A stretch of DNA of 64,000 nucleotides from a virus. The notes beneath the pieces were generated by a model, which had not been told where the DNA came from, made no database searches, and saw only the letters and a program-made list of their open reading frames with translations. The stretch is taken from positions 37,524-101,523 of the IMG/VR virus record IMGVR_UViG_3300021420_000019, one strand, 5' to 3'. A program made the translations under genes and the position numbers. Shown here piece by piece: positions 36,842 to 45,430 of the stretch (positions within the stretch are counted from its first letter, which is position 1; the number at the start of each line of letters is the position of its first letter).

Positions 36842-39067
36842 ATGCCTTTAGTCGGTCAGGCCAAGCAAGATTGGGAGTTCGTAAGCTATCGTGCGAAACG
36901 GCAGACCGAGTACTGGGCCCGCATTGTAGACGGTGACGTGACTCTGGCAAGGGAACTCGATCCAGAGATTCTTGCAGCCGCGCTGAGTCAAGATAAGCCG
37001 TTCCGTTCAGAGGGACTGACCCTGAAGGAACTGTGGATGCTCTATATTGGCGTGAATAAGCTAACCGAGGAAGAGGAACAGCGCGGAAAGAAAAAGAAGA
37101 AAGACCAGTCTATCGAGCCGATCAAGTCCCGAAGGATCGCTGGCATGCCGCTGTTGGATAAGAAGGGAGTTCCAACGGGCGAGTACGAATATGGTGTCCA
37201 CTTTCACGATTCTGGATATCTGCACTTCGACCAGTGGCTATACGCACGAGATCAGGCCCGTAAGAACCTGTTGTGGTTGAATCGAGAAGTTCTCGGCAAT
37301 ACCCTTGTAATCGAGAGGGTTCATCAGCAGGTTTGCGATCAGTTTGTCTTCCCGAACTTTGATGGCGTGTACCGTCACGGATACACGATCCAGGAACTGA
37401 CCGGCACTATCAAGAACTTGAATAGAGTTCCTAGAAAGTGGGACCTGGAATCTCGAAACTACGTTCCGAGGACCCAGACCGATATCGAGAACCCGGATAA
37501 CTACGCTAAAATTTCCATGACCGAGGACGCTAGAGACTTTTTCAAGTCAACCATCGGTCGCGCTCACGTAATTCAGTTGATGCTGGCGATACCGGATGTC
37601 AGCATCATCATCTGTTGCGCGGATAACAACCTCGCTGAAATTTTCGTAACTGAAATCAAAAAGAAGTTCTTTCTCGGTGCAGGAGCAGACCCAGGTCCTA
37701 TACATCTGCTATTTCCTGAGTACGTTCTACGCGGGGTTAAGGGAACGTCTAACGAGCCCCTTTGGACTCCGGCTCGTAGGCTAGAGCGAACATATCCTAC
37801 CCTGTGGGCCGACTCAATCGAGTCCACACTGTCTGGTTTGCATTGCGATTTCTTCAACTTGGACGACGTGATCTCTAACACGAACTGTCAGACTCCGATC
37901 ACCCGCGAAAAGATGAAGAACCATATCGATACTAACATGTCGGTGTGCGACACTTGGGGCTGGATCAACATAATTGGCACCAGATACTTTCCGGATGATT
38001 ATTACGGGTATCTGGAGGCCATGTCGATAGAGAAGCCGGAAATTTACGGCATTAAGCTCTTCAAGAGAGCGGCCTGGTATGTAAAGCCAGAGTTCGCTCA
38101 CATCGGGAATAAGAAAGTCAAGATGCTCGAAGAGCACATGGTCAACTTGACCTTCCCAGAGCACGCCGACTGGAAGTTCCTCCAGGGAAAGCTAAGAAAC
38201 GAGTACACGTTCCGTTGTCAGTATCTGAACGAGCCCGTCTGGGGTTCGGATCAGATCGACATGCCCTTAGAGTTGTTGAAGGCCCACCTGATGAACCCGA
38301 TGGAGTCCAATACTCTACAGGGCGAGATTTTTGTCATGGGCGATATGGCGAAGGAAGCCAAGAAGAACTCGGATTACTCTACCTTCGTCGCGATGAAGAT
38401 TTACAGGAAGCGGGACCCGAACACACAGCAGCAAGACGGAACTGTCGCGGTTGTGATCCTTGAGGTCGTTTATGGCCGCTGGACACAGACCGAGACAGCA
38501 TACCAGCTCGCACAAATTAACAGGAGATGGAACCCGCGTCGTATTCAAATAGAGAATACAGGCGGACTGGAGTCGTTCATCTCTTACGCCATACCCGAGG
38601 CGTTTAGAAAGACGGGCCAACCCTGGTACCACATATTTTGGGCACCAGTTGAGCAAGGCTACGACGCAAAAAGAAACAGAATAAAAGGTCTAGAGGTTCT
38701 TTTAAAAGCTGATCGACTTTATTTTGCTATGGGGCCCTGGAACGACGAAGCTTTCACACAGTTAAGTCAATACACTGGCGCGAAGAGCACCCGTTCTAGG
38801 AAGGATGATATACCGGACGCAATGTCATTTATCAGCCGGTATCTTCCCAGTAGTTCTCCAAAGTCCCCCGAGCAACAGCAGCAAGAGGTAGATCAGCAAG
38901 AGAAAGAGATGGGCGCAAAATTACTAAAGGCGCAGCACGACGCGATGTTCGGTCCGACGAGTTTTAATTACACTCCGCCAGCCGAGCCCGCACCAATATC
39001 TTCAAACCCTAGCGGTAACACCGGGCTAGTCGGACGTTTATTCGGCGGGAACGGGATGAGAGCATAA
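36842..39067 (+). CDS. Terminase large subunit
   Basis: 741 aa. The C-terminal RNase H-like nuclease is clear: FVMGDMAKEAKKNSDYSTFVAM (first Asp), RRIQIENTGG (acidic residue) and RSRKDDIPDAMSF (final Asp pair). The N-terminal ATPase is diverged; DVSIIICCADN and DFFNLDDV may be the ATPase strands. It packages DNA into capsids through the portal encoded next. It starts after GGAGACAAT and is followed one base later by the portal gene. Confidence 0.85.
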   Translation: MPLVGQAKQDWEFVSYRAKRQTEYWARIVDGDVTLARELDPEILAAALSQDKPFRSEGLTLKELWMLYIGVNKLTEEEEQRGKKKKKDQSIEPIKSRRIAGMPLLDKKGVPTGEYEYGVHFHDSGYLHFDQWLYARDQARKNLLWLNREVLGNTLVIERVHQQVCDQFVFPNFDGVYRHGYTIQELTGTIKNLNRVPRKWDLESRNYVPRTQTDIENPDNYAKISMTEDARDFFKSTIGRAHVIQLMLAIPDVSIIICCADNNLAEIFVTEIKKKFFLGAGADPGPIHLLFPEYVLRGVKGTSNEPLWTPARRLERTYPTLWADSIESTLSGLHCDFFNLDDVISNTNCQTPITREKMKNHIDTNMSVCDTWGWINIIGTRYFPDDYYGYLEAMSIEKPEIYGIKLFKRAAWYVKPEFAHIGNKKVKMLEEHMVNLTFPEHADWKFLQGKLRNEYTFRCQYLNEPVWGSDQIDMPLELLKAHLMNPMESNTLQGEIFVMGDMAKEAKKNSDYSTFVAMKIYRKRDPNTQQQDGTVAVVILEVVYGRWTQTETAYQLAQINRRWNPRRIQIENTGGLESFISYAIPEAFRKTGQPWYHIFWAPVEQGYDAKRNRIKGLEVLLKADRLYFAMGPWNDEAFTQLSQYTGAKSTRSRKDDIPDAMSFISRYLPSSSPKSPEQQQQEVDQQEKEMGAKLLKAQHDAMFGPTSFNYTPPAEPAPISSNPSGNTGLVGRLFGGNGMRA

Positions 39068-39068
39068 C

Positions 39069-41189
39069 ATGACGGAACCATTGAACCCGCATGCGGCTGA
39101 AACCCTTGAGAGAAGGGCAGTCGATACTGTGGGCGATATTACGTCAAAGGACATGCACAAGGATTCCGGCACCGGGACCTACATGTTCGATGACAGGGCC
39201 GCGCTAAAGTTAGTTTTAGATGACGCTTCACGCGCCGACAATTACATCAACATCAACCAGTGGGCGAGTTCGTGGCAAGACTCCGATATCATTTTGCAGA
39301 GTCCCCGCCAGTCTAGCGCGTTCGATGGTGGGAACGTATCTCAGGCGAACGTTCCGAAGTTTACCCTGTCGAACCACATCAGTTCGATTGTTCCAAAGAT
39401 TATTGAGGGTCTCTTCTATGAGGACCCCCCGTTCTTGCTACGCCCGCGCCCGGGCACGAAGCAAGAGGTAACCCGTGCGAAGACCGCCTTGTTCTCCGCG
39501 CAACTGTGGGATATGCGGTTCAAGACCCAGGTCGAGCGCGGCACAGATCAGATGGCGCTGTTCGGGACCACTATATTCAAGTGGGGCTATCTAGAGAAGC
39601 CGGAGAAGGTTAAGAAGGCCCGTCGCAAGGCGGGACAGGCGATATTAGACACCTCGGTCTCTACCTCGCAGATCGATACTCCGGATTCGGACGACTTCGA
39701 AACATACATCGAAGAAGTTAAGATTTCTCGCCCGTGGTTTAAGTTCTGCGACATACGTACGGTCTTAGTGGACCCAGGCACCCGCGTCGGGGATATCCGA
39801 GAATCGAAGTGGGTAGTCTATCGCGATTACGCCACATATGACGATCTGAACAGCCTACGCGGTCTCTCGGGATACGATGTCCCGAGCGAAGAGGACTTGC
39901 AGGCGTTCTTCTTGTCCGGCCCGACAGTGAAGGCGGACAATATTACGATGACCATCCCGGAAGGTATGCGTGGCTACCTCCAGCACGCGCTCCCGCGTAG
40001 CTTTAAGACCAGCGCCGATCCGCAAGACTCTCCGATGGAGATTCTTGAGCGTTGGGATAAGCAGAAGGTCATTGTCGTACTCGCGTTCAACGGCAAGAAT
40101 ATATTGCTCCGAAACGAGCCGAACCCGTACGGAAAGATTCCGTTCTTTAGCGCAAACTGGAGAAATCTCCCGGACGCGTTCTACGGACAGGGCCTAGGAC
40201 AGCTAATCGGTTCAGAGCAGATCGTTGAACAAGGCATCACGAACCTAGCGCTTGATCTACTTGCGTACGGCTTGCAGCCTACAGCCGTTCGTAAGAAGGG
40301 CTTCAACGTTCCGACACAGATGACCCGCTGGAAGCAGGGCGGTATTATTGATGTCGATGATGATGTCGATAAAGCGTTCAAGTTCCTGACGATGCCTCCG
40401 GTCCCCGGCGAAGCATGGCAATTTTTACAGCAGGCACAGCAGGCCGCAGCGACAACATCTGGCGCGAACGAAATAGTCGGCCAGGGCGGAACCACAGGCG
40501 GCGGGCGTGGAACAGGAATGCGTTCCGGTACCGGAGCGTCAGCCGTTATCCAGGCCAACGCGTCCCGTTTGGACGGTCCGAGCGCACGTTTGGTTGAGCA
40601 GGTATTCGTCCCTTGGTTGTATCAAATGGATGAACTTAATAATGAACTTCTTCCAACATCAGTCCTCCGTCGAGTTCTCGGCGAGGAGTTGGGGGAGGTC
40701 TATATGGGCGATCATATCGACTTCCGAAATGCGAAGTTCGAATATGAGGTCCTCGCTGGAGCGCACCTCGGAGCCAAGAAAGAGATGGCTCAAGCGTTAC
40801 CAGTGATAATTCAGTTACTGAATAATCCTACATTTGTACAAAATGTAAATGACGGTCACTATCAATTTGACGCTGTGGCCATCTTTAAAGCCTTTACAGA
40901 TGCCGCCGGTTGGAAATTTAGTCAATCGTTTCTTCGTCCTATGTCACCGGAAGAGATACAGAAGCATGAAGCAAATTCTCCCGCTGCTATGCAGGCTCAG
41001 CAATTAAAGGGCCAACAGGCGATGCAGGCTCAGAAATTCCAACAGGATCAACAGTTAGAAGATCAAAAGACCCTAGGTAAGGCAGGTGCTGAAGTTCTCA
41101 GATCAGCTACCGAGCATTCTCTGGGAATGGAACAAGCCGGACAACCCAGCGATAACGCTGAGTCGTTTGGTTCGACAACGACGGTATAA
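39069..41189 (+). CDS. Portal protein
   Basis: 706 aa. A large alpha/beta protein with FYGQGLGQLIGSEQIVEQG and ALDLLAYGLQP, blocks typical of podoviral portals, a Gly-rich insertion (GGTTGGGRGTGMRSGTG) and a Gln-rich coiled-coil C-terminus (QQLKGQQAMQAQKFQQDQQ). Forms the dodecameric DNA gate. It lies between terminase and scaffold as expected. Confidence 0.85.
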   Translation: MTEPLNPHAAETLERRAVDTVGDITSKDMHKDSGTGTYMFDDRAALKLVLDDASRADNYININQWASSWQDSDIILQSPRQSSAFDGGNVSQANVPKFTLSNHISSIVPKIIEGLFYEDPPFLLRPRPGTKQEVTRAKTALFSAQLWDMRFKTQVERGTDQMALFGTTIFKWGYLEKPEKVKKARRKAGQAILDTSVSTSQIDTPDSDDFETYIEEVKISRPWFKFCDIRTVLVDPGTRVGDIRESKWVVYRDYATYDDLNSLRGLSGYDVPSEEDLQAFFLSGPTVKADNITMTIPEGMRGYLQHALPRSFKTSADPQDSPMEILERWDKQKVIVVLAFNGKNILLRNEPNPYGKIPFFSANWRNLPDAFYGQGLGQLIGSEQIVEQGITNLALDLLAYGLQPTAVRKKGFNVPTQMTRWKQGGIIDVDDDVDKAFKFLTMPPVPGEAWQFLQQAQQAAATTSGANEIVGQGGTTGGGRGTGMRSGTGASAVIQANASRLDGPSARLVEQVFVPWLYQMDELNNELLPTSVLRRVLGEELGEVYMGDHIDFRNAKFEYEVLAGAHLGAKKEMAQALPVIIQLLNNPTFVQNVNDGHYQFDAVAIFKAFTDAAGWKFSQSFLRPMSPEEIQKHEANSPAAMQAQQLKGQQAMQAQKFQQDQQLEDQKTLGKAGAEVLRSATEHSLGMEQAGQPSDNAESFGSTTTV

Positions 41190-41194
41190 ATTTC

Positions 41195-41221
41195 CCACAG
41201 CCTCATGAACTGTGGTATACT
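41195..41221 (+). promoter_or_regulatory. Dyad and extended -10 promoter of HNH gene
   Basis: CCACAG/CTGTGG (loop CCTCATGAA) abuts TGGTATACT, an extended -10. The same block with a compensated stem lies at 44876-44902. Confidence 0.65.
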
Positions 41222-41228
41222 AATCAGG

Positions 41229-41271
41229 GGCGAGCCTAGTACTCGCCTCAGATTATCTTACTAGGAGATAA
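41229..41271 (+). promoter_or_regulatory. Kissing-loop leader 6
   Basis: Hairpin 1 GGCGAG/CTCGCC with loop CCTAGTA (41235-41241). Hairpin 2 TTATCT/AGATAA with loop TACTAGG (41259-41265), an exact 7-nt complement that includes part of the ribosome site. ATG at 41273. Confidence 0.9.
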
Positions 41272-41272
41272 A

Positions 41273-41839
41273 ATGAAAAATTTAATAGGTAAAGTATTCG
41301 GAAGACTTACAGTTGTAGAAAGACTTGAGAATCACGTCGCTCCATGCGGTCTTCAAATTGTAAAGTGGAGATGTTCCTGTTCTTGCGGTGAAACTACTGA
41401 GGTATCTTCTAATAGCCTTTCAACAGGGAAAGTAAAGTCTTGCGGGTGCCTCGCAAAAGAGATGGCGGCACAAAAAGGATTTTTAAACGCAACTCACGGT
41501 GGGTATTCTAAGAACCGCAGTCTAGAAGATCAGATTAAGTTTCAGGCCCTGATAAATATAAGGGAGAGATCGAAGCGCAGGGGCTATGAGTCTGATTTAG
41601 AGATGTGTGATCTACCGGGCCTAACTGATTCATGTCCTGTATTAGGTATTAAATACTCTAGAGGGTCCTTAAAAGATAAGAATTTTTCTCCGTCCATAGA
41701 TCGAAAGAATACGAACCTACCGTATTTAAAGAAGTATAAAGATAATCTTGTATTTATTTCGCATCGAGCTAATAGGATTAAGTCCGATGCGACAATCGAA
41801 GAATTGCAAAAGATTTTGCAGTATCTTCAAAAGGAATGA
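41273..41839 (+). CDS. HNH-like homing endonuclease
   Basis: 188 aa. The N-terminal zinc domain LIGKVFGRLTVV...CSCSCG...SCGC matches the 34033 protein. The C-terminal half (SCPVLGIKYS, SIDRKNTNLPYLKKYKDN, FISHRANRIKSDAT) resembles HNH enzymes with a degenerate first zinc pair. It is inserted between portal and the next structural gene, whose ATG starts one base after its stop. Confidence 0.75.
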   Translation: MKNLIGKVFGRLTVVERLENHVAPCGLQIVKWRCSCSCGETTEVSSNSLSTGKVKSCGCLAKEMAAQKGFLNATHGGYSKNRSLEDQIKFQALINIRERSKRRGYESDLEMCDLPGLTDSCPVLGIKYSRGSLKDKNFSPSIDRKNTNLPYLKKYKDNLVFISHRANRIKSDATIEELQKILQYLQKE

Positions 41840-41840
41840 G

Positions 41841-42167
41841 ATGGCAAATAAACATCCGCTTTTAGCAAATGAGCTAACGCCAACAGAGCAGGTTTCGTTA
41901 GCCGCATTGAAGCAGTATCCTGGCTTTTCGGTGTTAGAAAAGCTATTAATGGAAGCATGTAAACGAGCCACAGAAGATGTTATTAAACTCGATCCCGTCG
42001 AGGAGGGCTATGAGCGGAAGCTCAAAGCACTTCAGTCCAGGGCTCGGGAACGCAATGAATTTTCTCTTCTAGTTTTGGGGTCGGTAGAGTGGCAGATAGC
42101 GATGGCCGCACCGGCAGAAAGAGAGGAAGAGCCGCAAGAAAATCGAATAGTAAAAGGAATGAAATAA
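41841..42167 (+). CDS. Head-region hypothetical protein
   Basis: 108 aa from the ATG at 41841; an upstream in-frame start would lie inside the HNH gene. Helical throughout (VLEKLLMEACKRATEDVIKL). Its stop overlaps the scaffold ATG (TAATG). Possibly a head-assembly cofactor. Confidence 0.55.
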   Translation: MANKHPLLANELTPTEQVSLAALKQYPGFSVLEKLLMEACKRATEDVIKLDPVEEGYERKLKALQSRARERNEFSLLVLGSVEWQIAMAAPAEREEEPQENRIVKGMK

Positions 42168-43384
42168 TGAGTGTAACCCAAGGAATAACCCCCGAAACTC
42201 TAACGTTTGATGAAATCAAACTGTGGAGCGGTCAGGAGATGAAAGATCAGATGCGCAGGTCTAACGAGATGCGCGAGGCGGTCTATAAGATCATCTCGTC
42301 TAGGTCTCTATCGGAAGTTGAGGCGGCGCAGACACAGATAGATCAGAACGCCCCTCCGGCAGAGATAGTACCGACCACCGATGAGGCAGCCGCAGCCGAA
42401 CAACAGCGTTTGGCGGCAGAGGCCGAAGCACAGCGTGTCACGGCGCAGGAGACCGCACGCCAGGCCGCAGAGACCGCTGAAAACGAACAGTTACGTGTCG
42501 CCGGTATCACGGTTCAACGTGACCAGAACGGTAGTATTGTAAAATTGATTCAGGATTATCACGTACCCAGGGAAGACGGAACCCCTATCGGGCGACCGAC
42601 GCACCTAGAGGCCCGAAGCTGGCCCGAACTGGTTGCAAAGCAGAAAGAGGCGCACAGTCAGGCGACGAGAGCGTTCGACCGCTTGAAGTCACAGAAGATT
42701 TCATTTAAAGATCAACAGCCTATCGTTCCGGCTCAACAATCGGATGCGGACTTACTCGCCGCTATGAAAGACCTGAGATCAGACGATCCTCAGAAGCAGC
42801 TCGACGCTCTCAGAAAGGTTCAGAAGGCCGAGGCGGATAAAGTTAACGCCGAGCAGGCTGAATTTAGACGCCAGGCAGATGTAAGTAAGCGGTTCTTGGC
42901 GAATCACAAACACGACTTTAATAACTGTAAGGCAAACATCGAAATGGTCAAGGAATATTTCGAGCAGAACCCGGAACTCGCGTGGACTGACGATAACCTT
43001 GAAATTTGCTTACACGCCTTGGAATCAAAGCTGGCTCCTGTCGAGCCAGTAGCGCCCGTAGCCCCGGCTAATCCGGCACCGGCGGTAGCGCCAGTAGTTC
43101 CGACAATAGCAACGCCAGCGGCAGTGCAGCCGCAGGTGATTGTTCCGGCACCAACAGCAGCCCCGGCTAATCCGGTGGTGATTGTTCCAAGGCCGGGAGT
43201 CAACGGCGGACTCGTACCAGGTGAGACTTCAGCGTCTCGCCCGGGACCAGCGAAACCGAAAGGACTCACAGCGGAAGAGATTAAATCGTGGGACGGCCCG
43301 ACGATGCGAGCGAATATGCGTAATCCGCAGATGCGCCCGCAAATAGAACAGTTTTTCGCCGACCGTGCTCAAGGTAAAAGGTAA
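42167..43384 (+). CDS. Putative scaffolding protein
   Basis: 405 aa. Long Ala/Gln/Glu helices, a Pro/Ala-rich hinge (~res 285-370), and a repeated motif at both ends (FDEIKLWSGQEMKDQMRRS and AEEIKSWDGPTMRANMRNP). Position directly before the major capsid gene plus composition indicate an internal scaffold. No protease was seen nearby. Confidence 0.65.
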   Translation: MSVTQGITPETLTFDEIKLWSGQEMKDQMRRSNEMREAVYKIISSRSLSEVEAAQTQIDQNAPPAEIVPTTDEAAAAEQQRLAAEAEAQRVTAQETARQAAETAENEQLRVAGITVQRDQNGSIVKLIQDYHVPREDGTPIGRPTHLEARSWPELVAKQKEAHSQATRAFDRLKSQKISFKDQQPIVPAQQSDADLLAAMKDLRSDDPQKQLDALRKVQKAEADKVNAEQAEFRRQADVSKRFLANHKHDFNNCKANIEMVKEYFEQNPELAWTDDNLEICLHALESKLAPVEPVAPVAPANPAPAVAPVVPTIATPAAVQPQVIVPAPTAAPANPVVIVPRPGVNGGLVPGETSASRPGPAKPKGLTAEEIKSWDGPTMRANMRNPQMRPQIEQFFADRAQGKR

Positions 43385-43418
43385 ACCGCGCATCTAAAGC
43401 ACACTGGAGGGCACTGCT

Positions 43419-44836
43419 ATGGCAGGCTCACCAAATCCGTCAGCAGCAAATGTTGGGAATATATTGACGGCACAAAGTATCCTTTTCGATAAGGAACTTA
43501 TTCCTAACCTCAATTAATGGGGTCACTTAGATTTTAAGTGAGAATCTTCTCTAATGGACTTGAACCCTGAGACGGGAACAAGGCGCAAGCGAAAGCAGCG
43601 TGAGAGACTAAACGAGAAGACCCGCTGACGGCGGGATGCGATAGTCCGCTCTAACAGGAAAAAGAACTGTTAGTTAACATAAGGCAAGGGAGAAACGGAC
43701 GCGTTCCTCGTAGCGGCAGAGCGTAAAGTTCAGCCGTTGAACGCAGGTATCAACCGTCAGTTCTTCCAGTACAACACCCTAACCGGCGACACGACACAGG
43801 TCGGTGATGGCGTGGTAGGCGCACCAGAGTTCGTAGGACAGATTTCATCTCCCGCGCAAGTTGGAGAGTGGAACAACTACAGTAACTTCAGCAGCTTTGT
43901 TATCGCTTCAGCCTTGGACGATGTAGTTGGAAACAGCGCAATCGAACTAGGCTACCAAGCGGGACAGAGCATCTCTGAGTTGTACAGCGCGGTAGCCGAT
44001 GCAGCAGGAGCGGCCAGCGTTGACACCCAGGTTAACCAGAGCGCGTTGCTAACTACCCCGTTCGTTCTCGATTTGGGAACGGTACGTGAGTTGAAGCAGC
44101 AGCTTGTTTCCAAGAACGTGTTGCCGAACCGTGGCGGCAAGTTCGCAGGGGTCGTTTCACCTAACGTCCTAGGCGATATCTTCAATGCAACGACAGTGAA
44201 CAACTCAATCGTTGACTTGTGGAAGCTTGGCAACATCGACAAGTTCGACAAGATGGCAGGTTCGGACCAGAAGATGGATATCGAACTGCCAGGCACAAAC
44301 ATCGTGCTTCGTCAGACACCTTTCGTTACCACAACCGCGAACTACAGCGGCAGCGGTAAGATCGCGTATCGCACCTACGTCTTCGGCAACTACGCCTTGA
44401 TCGGCGTGTGGCTAGAAGTCGGAGGCGACACCGACCTTCACGAAGGCGACTGGCGCACGATTGACTGTAAGGTTGTTGACAACGCTCCGGCGTCGTCATT
44501 CGACCCGACCGGAACAATCGGCGGATGGTGTTCCTAAATTATTGGGTCACTCGAAAGAGTGAGAATCTTCTCTGATTGACTTGGAAGCTGAGATGGCTGA
44601 CAGGGCGGAAGCCGAAAGGTACCGTGAGAGACTAAGCGAGAAGACGCCGCAAGGCGATGCGATAGTCCGTTCTCATGAGAAAAAGAATCATGAGAGGTTA
44701 GCAGAAATGACTAACCTATTACTTAAAAGTAATATAACAAAAAGATAAGTTTCATCAAACAGTCTCATTGCCTCCCGCCAGGGGTGCCAATACCCAACGC
44801 ATGCGTTGGATTGATAGTGTCCCGGCTATTCAGTAG
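43419..44836 (+). CDS. Major capsid protein (N4-gp56-like), split by two group I introns
   Basis: Exons 43419-43510, 43685-44535 and 44745-44836 join to 344 codons plus stop. Exon 1 gives MAGSPNPSAANVGNIL...LIPN and reaches a stop soon after if unspliced. The first junction restores LIPNLKGETDAFLVAAERKV; the second restores GGWCSYKFHQTVSLPP and ends SVPAIQ. Exon 2 carries GGKFAGVVSPNVLGDIFN, typical of N4-gp56-family HK97-fold capsids. It forms the capsid shell. Junctions were placed from P1 pairing, a terminal G, and reading frame. Confidence 0.88.
43511..43684 (+). other. Group I intron 1 in capsid gene (174 nt, no ORF)
   Basis: P1: exon ACCT with intron GGGGT and a U-G at the splice site. 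P2 CACTTA/TAAGTG. P7 GACTA (43606-43610)/TAGTC (43642-43646) within the S-type motif GCGATAGTCC. P8 CCCGC/GCGGG. P9 CTAACAG/CTGTTAG. It ends in G. Very short and lacks any endonuclease ORF. Confidence 0.85.
44536..44744 (+). other. Group I intron 2 in capsid gene (209 nt, no ORF)
   Basis: Closely related to intron 1 (shared GGGTCACT, GAGAATCTTCTCT, GTGAGAGACTAA, GCGATAGTCCG). P2 CACTC-GAAA-GAGTG, P7 GACTA (44630-44634)/TAGTC (44663-44667), P8 CGCC-GCAA-GGCG, P9 CTCATGA/TCATGAG. Two extra 3' hairpins explain the greater length. It ends in G before ATAAGTTTC. Confidence 0.87.
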
Positions 44837-44875
44837 GCAATAACTAGATAGTTAACACTATTTAGAAACAATTTC

Positions 44876-44902
44876 CCACGACCTCATGAATCGTGGTATA
44901 CT
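44876..44902 (+). promoter_or_regulatory. Dyad and extended -10 promoter of endonuclease gene
   Basis: CCACGA/TCGTGG with loop CCTCATGAA next to TGGTATACT; near-identical to 41195-41221 but with a compensated stem change. Confidence 0.65.
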
Positions 44903-44907
44903 AATCA

Positions 44908-44952
44908 GGGGTAGAGCCTAGAACTCTACCCCAGATTATCTTTCTAGGAGAT
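44908..44952 (+). promoter_or_regulatory. Kissing-loop leader 7
   Basis: Hairpin 1 GGGGTAGAG/CTCTACCCC with loop CCTAGAA (44917-44923). Hairpin 2 ATCT/AGAT with loop TTCTAGG (44942-44948), an exact 7-nt complement. ATG at 44957. Confidence 0.9.
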
Positions 44953-44956
44953 TAAA

Positions 44957-45427
44957 ATGTTAACAGAGAAGCAAAAAGAAGCAGATAAGAATTTTCGTCA
45001 GCGTCATCCCGAAAAGATGATGGCGAAAGACAAGAAGCGCTACGAAGAAAATAGAGAATCGGAACTCGCTCGTAACAAGGCGTATTATCCGACATATTAC
45101 GAAAAGAATAAAGAAGAGATTAAATTTCGTCGTAGATGCTACATGCACGGTTGTACGTTTGAGTGGCTAGAAAGCAAACTTAAAGAACAAGATAACCGAT
45201 GTGCAATTTGTAAAAAGATTTTTGAAAAGACCCCTCACATAGATCACGACCACAATTGCTGCCCTTCGAACAAACGTTTTACATGCGGCAATTGCAATCG
45301 TGATCTGTTGTGTGATGATTGTAATTTAGGGCTAGGTCGGTTTAAAGACGATCAAATCATATTACTTTCAGCAATGGAGTATTTGAAGAAGCATCAAAAA
45401 GATTCAGGTCAGAGTCAAAAAGGATAG
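44957..45427 (+). CDS. Endonuclease VII-like free-standing endonuclease
   Basis: 156 aa. A basic helical N-terminus, then CAICKK, HIDHDHNCCPS, CGNCNRDLLCDDCNLGLGRF, the endonuclease VII zinc/HNH core. It sits just after the intron-bearing capsid gene, where collaborative homing of an ORF-less intron is plausible. Own promoter and kissing-loop leader. Its stop is four bases before the next ATG. Confidence 0.82.
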   Translation: MLTEKQKEADKNFRQRHPEKMMAKDKKRYEENRESELARNKAYYPTYYEKNKEEIKFRRRCYMHGCTFEWLESKLKEQDNRCAICKKIFEKTPHIDHDHNCCPSNKRFTCGNCNRDLLCDDCNLGLGRFKDDQIILLSAMEYLKKHQKDSGQSQKG

Positions 45428-45430
45428 GTG

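Noticed and set aside
43737-44537. A 266-aa stand-alone capsid-like ORF with a TTG start
   Set aside because: It is exon 2 of the split capsid gene; true upstream codons continue into 43685 and the stop lies inside intron 2.
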